Assembly: GCA_003558415.1 (NCBI GenBank)
Contig: PWLT01000088.1
Location: forward strand, 1-10,551
Length of the DNA: 10,551 bases
Direction: 5' to 3'
Origin: Hyphomicrobiales bacterium
Lineage (GTDB): Bacteria; Pseudomonadota; Alphaproteobacteria; Rhodobacterales; Rhodobacteraceae
Shown here in pieces: positions 6,228 through 10,551 of the stretch. The first letter of the stretch is position 1. The number at the start of each line of letters is the position of its first letter. A program made the translations under genes and the position numbers. The notes beneath the pieces were generated by a model, which searched no databases, was not told where the DNA came from, and saw only the letters and a list, made by a program, of their open reading frames with translations.

Positions 6228-6647
6228 ATGGCGGATTACTTCACCCATTTCTCGTGCCTGCTCGACGTCGGCACCCCTGACAAGGCTGCCCGGGCGCTCG
6301 CGCTGTTCCAGCAACTCCGCGCCGCGGATCAGGATGCCGACGACCCGGAAGTCGCGGGCTTCACACTCGTGCGCCAGGATGCGCCCGACGGCAGCACCGT
6401 CTGGATCCATGACGACGAGCACGGCGATGTCGAGGCCGTCATCCGCTTCGTGCTGCGCCTTGCCGAAGACCTCGACCTCTCCGGTCTCTGGGGGTTCCAG
6501 TACGCCTTGACCTGTTCCCGTCCGCGCCTCGACGCCTTCGGCGGTGGGGCGCATGTCATCGATCTCGGCGCGCGCAAATCCATCGGCTGGACCAGCACGC
6601 AAGAATGGCTGGCCGCTACGATCAACGGGGAGGACGCCGATGCCTGA
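6228..6647 (+). CDS. Hypothetical protein, 139 residues
   Basis: Not recognised with confidence. It is a soluble, acidic protein with the start MADYFTHFSCLLDVGTPDKA. Visible patterns include VWIHDDEHGDVEAVIRFVLR in the middle and a C-terminal block LWGFQYALTCSRPRLDAFGG followed by GAHVIDLGARKSIGWTSTQE. Similar small proteins accompany the DUF6878/DUF6915 set on alphaproteobacterial elements, as far as I recall. Support for a real gene: AGGAGG six bases from the ATG, the same codon bias as the neighbours, and an 8-bp overlap of its 3' end with the next start, indicating co-translation. Confidence 0.75.
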   Translation: MADYFTHFSCLLDVGTPDKAARALALFQQLRAADQDADDPEVAGFTLVRQDAPDGSTVWIHDDEHGDVEAVIRFVLRLAEDLDLSGLWGFQYALTCSRPRLDAFGGGAHVIDLGARKSIGWTSTQEWLAATINGEDADA

Positions 6648-7281
6648 GGTGATCTGCACCACCGTCTACCAGTTCCCCGAACTCTCGGATGCGGCCAAGG
6701 AAAAGGCGCGCATCTGGTATCGCGATCTCGGCCCCCACGACTGGTGGGACGCGGTCTATGAAGATTTCGAGCAGGTCTGCGAAATCCTCGGTATCCGGCT
6801 GAAGACCACGCCCGTCCGCCTGATGGGTGGCGGGACGCGGGCCAAGCCCTGCATCTGGTTTTCCGGCTTCTGGAGTCAGGGCGACGGGGCCTGCTTCGAG
6901 GGTTACTGGTCCCACGCCAAGGGCGCAGCGGCGCGCATCCGGGAATACGCCCCGACGGACGCGACGCTGCACGGCATCGCCGACCGCCTGCAGGCCGTCC
7001 AGCGGCGGAATTTCTATCGACTGGCCGCCGGGGTCAGCCACCGGGGGCGGTACTACCACGAATACACCATGTCGATGGAGGTCACACGCGATAGCCCGAC
7101 TTGGCAGCCGGCCACCGACGACGCCGAGGAGACCGTGACCCAAGCGCTGCGTGATCTCACCCGCTGGCTCTATCGCCAGCTTGAGGCTGAATACGAGCAT
7201 CTCACCTCGGACGAGGCCATCGAGGAGGGGATCATCGTCAACGAGTACACGTTCACGGAAGGAGGGCGTCGCTTCGGGTGA
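6640..7281 (+). CDS. Conserved protein of the family often labelled 'antitoxin of toxin-antitoxin stability system'
   Basis: A 213-residue protein. Similar sequences in alphaproteobacteria are usually annotated as an antitoxin of a stability system, but I see no DNA-binding domain or paired toxin, so that name is doubtful. Blocks visible: VYQFPELSDAAKEKARIWYR at the start, DWWDAVYEDFEQVCEILGIR, the Gly/Trp/Phe-rich IWFSGFWSQGDGACFEGYW, RRNFYRLAAGVSHRGRYYHE, and an acidic C-terminal helix LTRWLYRQLEAEYEHLTSDE. The many aromatic residues suggest a compact globular fold. Start at ATG 6640, with GGGGAGG (6627-6633) upstream, overlapping the preceding gene by 8 bp. It closes the five-gene run; no clear terminator separates it from the RES-module promoter. 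Confidence 0.75.
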   Translation: MPEVICTTVYQFPELSDAAKEKARIWYRDLGPHDWWDAVYEDFEQVCEILGIRLKTTPVRLMGGGTRAKPCIWFSGFWSQGDGACFEGYWSHAKGAAARIREYAPTDATLHGIADRLQAVQRRNFYRLAAGVSHRGRYYHEYTMSMEVTRDSPTWQPATDDAEETVTQALRDLTRWLYRQLEAEYEHLTSDEAIEEGIIVNEYTFTEGGRRFG

Positions 7282-7300
7282 GCGGAAAGAGACGTTAGGC

Positions 7301-7338
7301 TCATATGGTCTTTACAAAAGGACCATATGACCTACATT
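7301..7338 (+). promoter_or_regulatory. Operator palindrome and promoter of the Xre/RES operon
   Basis: TCATATGGTC (7301-7310) and GACCATATGA (7321-7330) form a perfect 10-bp inverted repeat with a 10-bp spacer. TTTACA in the spacer (7311-7316) and TACATT (7333-7338), 16 bp apart, make a plausible -35/-10 pair. A regulator bound to both arms would cover the -35. Antitoxins of this family repress their own operon, so this is the likely autoregulatory site. Confidence 0.65.
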
Positions 7339-7357
7339 GAGACCAATGGAGGACGCC

Positions 7358-7747
7358 ATGTACGTAGCAGAGAAAATCCGGGAACCCGCACAGATCAACG
7401 CCGTCGCGCTGAAGGCCTATGCCCGCGTGGCCGATGCCTGGGGTCTCAGCCTCAAGGAAGCGGCTGCCCTTGCCGACATGTCAGAGAGCACATGGAAGCG
7501 CGCCAAGAAGCCGGGTTTTGCGGGGGAACTGACCAAGGACCAACTGCTGCGGCTGAGTGCAGTGATCGGCATTTACAAGTCGCTCGAGCTCTATTTCTCC
7601 GAGCCGCTCGCGCGAAGCTGGTTCACCCGACCGAACACCGGTCCGCTGTTTGGGGGCAGCCGTCCAGTCGACACCGCCATCGACGGGGGTTTGCCGCAGA
7701 TCCTCGCGGTGCGGACCTATCTTGACGCGTTGCGTGGTGGGGCATGA
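7358..7747 (+). CDS. Xre/MbcA/ParS-type antitoxin (DUF2384)
   Basis: A 129-residue antitoxin that should bind and block the RES toxin encoded next and repress the operon. The N-terminal part (about residues 18-60, with LKAYARVADAWGLSLKEAAA then LADMSESTWKRAKK) is a helix-turn-helix. The C-terminal part (about 85-128: YFSEPLARSWFTRPNTGPLF, then GGSRPVDTAIDGGLPQILAV and RTYLDALRGG) is the toxin-binding DUF2384 domain with its typical LFGG.P and VR.YLDA.RGG signatures. ATG 7358 is chosen over the in-frame ATG 7346 because GGAGGA (7348-7353) sits just upstream of it. Its stop overlaps the toxin start in ATGA (7744-7747), the usual coupling in such pairs. Both domains look intact. Confidence 0.9.
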   Translation: MYVAEKIREPAQINAVALKAYARVADAWGLSLKEAAALADMSESTWKRAKKPGFAGELTKDQLLRLSAVIGIYKSLELYFSEPLARSWFTRPNTGPLFGGSRPVDTAIDGGLPQILAVRTYLDALRGGA

Positions 7748-8445
7748 AGCAGACCGAGGTTTCCGATCGCGGTCTTGTCCGTCTCCTGCCCGCTACCTAC
7801 CACAAGCCGCCCTCGCTGCGCGGTCTCGTCGATACCGATGACGAGATGGCGATCCTGGCAGAGATCGAGGGAATGACCAGCGGTCGTCTTCTGGCGGAAC
7901 GTGGCCGCAACCCGCATCTTGACCCGCGCGAGCTCGCCTGGCAGCGCCGCAGCCGTGATCTGCGCATCTATGGCGACAGTCATGTCAACGCCGCCTTCAC
8001 CTACACCCGCGCCGGCGGAAACCGTTTCAACACCGAGGAACGGGGTGCTTGGTACTGCGCATGGGATGTGATGGTTTCCGTCAGCGAAGTGGCCTGGCAC
8101 CGCACACGCGAACTCGGCTTTACCGGCATTTTCCATGACAGCGCCCGGTATGTGGAATTGCTGGCCGACTTTATCGGCGTGTTCGACGACATGACCGACG
8201 AGCCGGGTCATCCGGCGCTGCATCCGGATCCGGCGGTCGGATATCCCGAAGGACAAAGCCTCGCCCAGCATCTGCGCCGAGCCGGATCGAGGGGTCTGAT
8301 TTACCCCTCAGTCCGGGCTCCTGCGCCGGGCGGGAATTGTCTGGTCTGCTTCGAGCCGCACGCCATCCAGAACGTCCGGCCGGGCGCATCTTGGGATCTT
8401 GTTTGGGACGGTACGCCGCACTACTCGATCATTGGGATAGGCTGA
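7744..8445 (+). CDS. RES-domain toxin
   Basis: A 233-residue toxin of the RES family. Members act on NAD+: MbcT destroys it by phosphorolysis, other RES toxins by hydrolysis, and ParT ADP-ribosylates phosphoribosyl pyrophosphate synthetase. The three name-giving residues are visible at expected places: R94 in GGNRFNTEERGAWYCAWD, E115 in SVSEVAWH, and S189 in GLIYPSVRAPAPGGNCLVCF. The aromatic Y104 after R94 is also typical. The protein is full length for the family, so the toxin is probably active. It is coupled to the antitoxin by an ATGA overlap. Its 3' end runs into a truncated abiEii-like gene on the other strand, suggesting the pair was inserted there. NAD+ depletion as the killing mode is from family knowledge. 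Confidence 0.9.
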   Translation: MKQTEVSDRGLVRLLPATYHKPPSLRGLVDTDDEMAILAEIEGMTSGRLLAERGRNPHLDPRELAWQRRSRDLRIYGDSHVNAAFTYTRAGGNRFNTEERGAWYCAWDVMVSVSEVAWHRTRELGFTGIFHDSARYVELLADFIGVFDDMTDEPGHPALHPDPAVGYPEGQSLAQHLRRAGSRGLIYPSVRAPAPGGNCLVCFEPHAIQNVRPGASWDLVWDGTPHYSIIGIG

Positions 8446-8612
8446 TCGGCCAAACCGAAATTGCCGTCAAGATCGACCGACGACCGCGGCAGGTCCCGGT
8501 AGAAGAGGTTGATGTCCGTCCCACCTTTGAGCGCGAAGACGTTTTCACCTGCGACATGGGGAAGGTCGCGCACGAGGAGCGCAACTTGGGCTTCATAGGT
8601 CTCAAGCGCCAC
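8421..8612 (-). pseudogene. AbiEii-type toxin (nucleotidyltransferase), 5' fragment
   Basis: Only the first 49 codons match the AbiEii/AbiGii toxin family: LVRDLPHVAGENVFALKGGT, then DINLFYRDLPRSSVDLD. This contains the KGGT motif (29-32) and the beginning of the SVDLD metal-site strand of the nucleotidyltransferase fold. Similarity stops at 8466; the remaining 14 codons are unrelated and overlap the RES gene end by 25 bp. Full toxins are about 250-300 residues, so at least three quarters of the gene, including most of the catalytic core, is missing. In the motif GGT-A-LNLF the alanine is aspartate here (D33). The ATG overlaps the end of the antitoxin gene by 11 bp, as in intact abiE operons. 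It cannot be an active toxin. Confidence 0.8.
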
Positions 8613-9423
8613 TGCCGGCCTCCGGTTTCACGAAATCTTCCGGCACTATGATCCGATAGCGCGGGTGGATCTTGCCACCTCGGACCAAGGCTCGGTCGCC
8701 GCTGCCGAGATCAAATGCCTGCGGATCGATCCGTTTGCGCCAAGGATGGTCGTGGCGGTCAGCAAAGACGAAGAACAAGCGCTTGACCTTGATCTTGCGG
8801 CACGCCTGCAGGAGGTCGGCAATCAGTTTCGGGCGCAGGGTTGTCAGGCTCTCGAAAACCATGTCGAGCGTGTGGAAACTCTCATGGTCGGGCAACTCGT
8901 CCATGGCCTCCAGAATCGCGCGCTCCGGCGTCGACATCGTCAGACCCCAGTCCCAGGGCTGGCCGGTTGTTTTGCCCTCGATCAAGCCCAGTTTCGGTTC
9001 AGCGAACAAGGATCGGGGGCGGGTTCTGATTTGGGCATCCATCGGCAGTTTCGCCAGCCAGTTCGGGATACTGTCCCCATAGATCCAGACTGGAGCGCTT
9101 TCGCCGAGGCGCAAATAATGGGCATGTCCCTGTTCGTCGAGCGCCGTGGTGCCGCCCACATGCAGGTCGTGACCCATGATATGCTGCGTGGAAAGGATGC
9201 AGGTCTTCCAGTCGATGCTGTTCGAAGTCGGCGTGGCTGCGGTGCTGTGGAGTGGGCGGCGGAATACGCCTCGGGTGATGCGGTCCAGCCAGCCGCGCTT
9301 CACATAGTCACGGAAGCTCTCATAGGCGATGCCTTGGGAGACGAGCCACGCGGCATCGACCAGATACCCGGCGGGCACGGCATCGAGCAGTTTCTTCAGA
9401 TTCTGTGACCTTGCGGCGTCCAT
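8602..9423 (-). CDS. AbiEi-type antitoxin / transcriptional regulator
   Basis: A 273-residue AbiEi-family protein, the antitoxin of type IV AbiE systems, known for plasmid stability and phage abortive infection. Residues about 1-60 (DAVPAGYLVDAAWLVSQGIA, then YESFRDYVKRGWLDRITRGV) form the N-terminal winged helix, which in studied members binds operator repeats and represses the operon. The rest includes DLHVGGTTALDEQGHAHYLR, a WGLTMSTPERAILEAMDELP block typical of the antitoxin domain, and a basic C-terminal part ending near HPRYRIIVPEDF. The frame is complete and shows no damage. Its toxin partner is truncated, so it is an orphan that may now act only as a repressor or in cross-regulation (inference). 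The ATG at 9423 has a weak AGG upstream. Confidence 0.85.
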   Translation of the reverse strand: MDAARSQNLKKLLDAVPAGYLVDAAWLVSQGIAYESFRDYVKRGWLDRITRGVFRRPLHSTAATPTSNSIDWKTCILSTQHIMGHDLHVGGTTALDEQGHAHYLRLGESAPVWIYGDSIPNWLAKLPMDAQIRTRPRSLFAEPKLGLIEGKTTGQPWDWGLTMSTPERAILEAMDELPDHESFHTLDMVFESLTTLRPKLIADLLQACRKIKVKRLFFVFADRHDHPWRKRIDPQAFDLGSGDRALVRGGKIHPRYRIIVPEDFVKPEAGSGA

Positions 9424-9728
9424 GATACCTAAAGTGACAGATTTTCAAAGAGACCACCATAGATTTCTTCGAGGGAAGTAATGTTTCAGTGTTATGGACG
9501 CTCCAATATCAAGATTTCCAAAGACCTGAGGGATTAGCCTCAAGTGGCGGGAGATCTGAAGACGCGGGGTTGAGAGACGGCTGCGACTTGCGGTGGTTGC
9601 CGAAGGTCGCTGCGGTGCACCTCCCGGCGTGCCGCCGGGACCAGGCCTTGGTCCTGCGGACTGGAACCTACCTATGCAGCCTCCCCCCATGCGGGCAACA
9701 GTCCTTGGCGCGAGAAGGGAGGCGGAGG
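9424..9728. other. 305-bp interval between abiEi and the repeat-protein gene
   Basis: No convincing gene. The right side of abiEi (9424-9530) is AT-richer and should carry its promoter, reading leftward. It contains two similar segments in direct orientation: CAGATTTTCAAAGAGACC (9438-9455) and CAAGATTTCCAAAGACC (9510-9526). Further right, two overlapping hairpins could form: CCCGGCG-TGC-CGCCGGG (9623-9639) and GGACCA-GGCCT-TGGTCC (9638-9654). They lie downstream of the 98-aa gene, and one may end its transcript, though no T-run follows. Confidence 0.4.
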
Positions 9729-10025
9729 CTACTTGTTCCCGTCGATCCACTTCGACATCAGCCCCTTGTCGCGGAAGCACTCATCCGGGACGGCGCGCCG
9801 TTTGATCCGGGCGAGTTTCTCTGCGAAGGCCACCTGCTTGGACGTGGGCAGCCGGTCCATGTCGGATACTGGTTTCAGCCGGGCCTGTGCCTCGATCCAG
9901 GCACTCAGGGACCGGCGATCCTGCTGCACCTCCCACGGCAGGAGGGTCTGGTTGCGCAGGGCGAGAGACCGCGCATAGGCGATCTGCTTGGGTGTTGCGG
10001 GCAGGGCGTGCGTGGTGCTGTCCAT
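9729..10025 (-). CDS. 98-aa protein with two tandem 35-residue repeats
   Basis: Residues 11-45 (TPKQIAYARSLALRNQTLLP, then WEVQQDRRSLSAWIE) and 61-95 (TSKQVAFAEKLARIKRRAVP, then DECFRDKGLMSKWID) are two copies of the same unit, 50 residues apart: T-x-KQ-hydrophobic-A-aromatic-A-x-x-LA, then LP/VP and S-x-W-I-acid. Similar units occur, as far as I recall, near the ends of topoisomerase- and primase-like proteins of mobile elements and in small proteins of unknown function, so nucleic-acid contact is a reasonable guess only. There is no cysteine cluster or membrane segment. The start is ATG 10025, with GGGAG in a small hairpin directly before it. The promoter contains a LexA-type site, so expression probably rises on DNA damage. 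Confidence 0.75.
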   Translation of the reverse strand: MDSTTHALPATPKQIAYARSLALRNQTLLPWEVQQDRRSLSAWIEAQARLKPVSDMDRLPTSKQVAFAEKLARIKRRAVPDECFRDKGLMSKWIDGNK

Positions 10026-10083
10026 CGGGAAACTCCCTGTCTGGCTTGACCCTTAATATAGAACATAAGGGGAACACCATCAA
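10026..10083 (-). promoter_or_regulatory. Promoter with embedded LexA (SOS) box and ribosome-site hairpin
   Basis: Reading leftward, TTGATG (10078-10083) and TATATT (10055-10060) are spaced by 17 bp, a good sigma-70-type promoter. Inside the spacer lies GTTC-CCCTTAT-GTTC (10061-10075), which exactly fits the alphaproteobacterial LexA site GTTC-N7-GTTC. The ribosome site then lies in GGGA-GTT-TCCC (10027-10037), one base from the ATG. Confidence 0.65.
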
Positions 10084-10148
10084 GCCAAGCGTCCGGGGTG
10101 CGTCGGATTGAGAGGAAGAGGGGGCGGGGAAAGACCAGGCCTGAGGGT

Positions 10149-10201
10149 GCCCGAGAGAGGGCTTCCGGGCCTGTCCCTGTCCCTCATTCCGGAGTTTTCC
10201 G
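10149..10201 (+). promoter_or_regulatory. Leader of the strawberry-notch-type gene
   Basis: GCCCG (10149-10153) pairs with CGGGC (10166-10170) around the loop AGAGAGGGCTTC, followed by a pyrimidine-rich stretch CTGTCCCTGTCCCTC. The ribosome site GGAG sits in CGGA-GTTT-TCCG (10190-10201), directly before the ATG. The core TGAGG...GAGAGAGGGCTTCC closely resembles the leader at 4409-4432. Confidence 0.4.
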
Positions 10202-10551
10202 ATGACCTATCTCGCGCCCGTTGCGCCTCCCGTTCCTGTTCTGTCTGCTGCACCCGCGGCCGCGATCATCGCCGTCGCCGAAGCGTTGCAGCCCGATCTG
10301 GCACAGGGGTTCCAGATCGACGCGCTGCGTCTGCGGCTCGAAATGGAGCGCGCCTTTGACGGTTCCGATGCCGATGGCGCCTGGGACTGGAAGCTCGCCT
10401 ATGAGGCGGGCGAGGTGGCGCTCGTCCTCTTCCTGCGCAAATTCGGTCGCGCGCTGTTCGCCCGTGCCGGATCGCCTTCGGCGCTGCTTCCGATCCTCGC
10501 CAAGGTGGCGGGCCTCTTGCCCACGCATACCCGGCGCTCGGAGGAGATGGA
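10202..10551 (+). CDS. Strawberry-notch-type helicase/methylase, N-terminal part (runs off the window)
   Basis: An open frame of 116 complete codons reaching the window end. It starts MTYLAPVAPPVPVLSAAPAA, then AIIAVAEALQPDLAQGFQID, and continues DGSDADGAWDWKLAYEAGEV and LFLRKFGRALFARAGSPSAL. I recognise this as the N-terminal region of large plasmid-borne proteins (well over 1,000 residues) that combine a methyltransferase-like part with a strawberry-notch-type SF2 helicase. They are typical of alphaproteobacterial plasmids and often placed near DUF932, RadC and SSB genes. The catalytic domains lie beyond the window, so the name depends on the N-terminal resemblance alone. The start is supported by GGAG in the shared leader structure. 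Confidence 0.7.
   Translation, partial: MTYLAPVAPPVPVLSAAPAAAIIAVAEALQPDLAQGFQIDALRLRLEMERAFDGSDADGAWDWKLAYEAGEVALVLFLRKFGRALFARAGSPSALLPILAKVAGLLPTHTRRSEEM

Noticed and set aside
8421..8465. The last 14 codons of the abiEii-like frame as part of the toxin
   Set aside because: They do not match the family after SVDLD and come from sequence beyond the recombination junction, overlapping the RES gene end.
8665..9408. A 247-codon plus-strand frame
   Set aside because: It is the antisense shadow of the clearly recognisable AbiEi antitoxin and resembles no protein.
9445..9780. A minus-strand frame of 111 codons in the gap right of abiEi
   Set aside because: Low-complexity Gly/Pro/Arg translation without resemblance, overlapping the presumed abiEi promoter and the end of the 98-aa gene.

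Overview
The window is GC-rich (roughly 60-65% by eye) and looks like an accessory region, a plasmid or an integrative conjugative element, of an alphaproteobacterium, most likely Rhodobacteraceae. This rests on the gene families present (an H-NS/HvrA-like fragment, DUF932, a short RadC, DUF6878- and DUF6915-like proteins, a strawberry-notch-type protein), on G-rich Shine-Dalgarno sites, and on an alphaproteobacterial-type LexA site (GTTC-N7-GTTC). No rRNA, tRNA or CRISPR was seen. All family names come from recognising the sequence; no search was run.

Layout. (1) 1-120: right end of an IS21-like element. (2) 175-402, minus: N-terminal piece of an H-NS-like protein. (3) 830-1979, plus: a short single-stranded-DNA-binding protein with a structured leader, then a secreted nuclease of the thermonuclease fold. 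(4) 2036-2391: frameshifted IS630-type transposase remnant. (5) 2576-7281, plus: a block of mobile-element accessory genes: DUF932 protein, RadC JAB-domain protein, an unknown 172-aa protein, DUF6878-like, DUF6915-like, a 65-aa J-domain-like miniprotein, an unknown 139-aa protein and a 213-aa protein of a family often labelled as an antitoxin. (6) 7301-8445, plus: a Xre/ParS-RES toxin-antitoxin pair behind a perfect 10-bp inverted repeat. (7) 8421-9423, minus: an AbiE-type pair whose antitoxin is intact but whose toxin gene is cut to about 50 codons of homology, 20 bp from the end of the RES gene. (8) 9729-10025, minus: a 98-aa protein made of two copies of a 35-aa repeat, with a LexA-type site inside its promoter. 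(9) 10202 to the window end, plus: start of a strawberry-notch-type helicase/methylase gene.

How it may work together. SSB, RadC, DUF932 and strawberry-notch-type proteins commonly travel on conjugative elements and are suspected of helping incoming DNA become established or resist host defences. The RES and AbiE modules fit element maintenance or phage defence. Several genes on both strands share an unusual start region in which the ribosome binding site sits in a tiny hairpin just before the ATG, and some also have a purine-rich hairpin further upstream. This suggests a common post-transcriptional control. The SOS-type promoter adds DNA-damage control for one gene. These functional links are inference.
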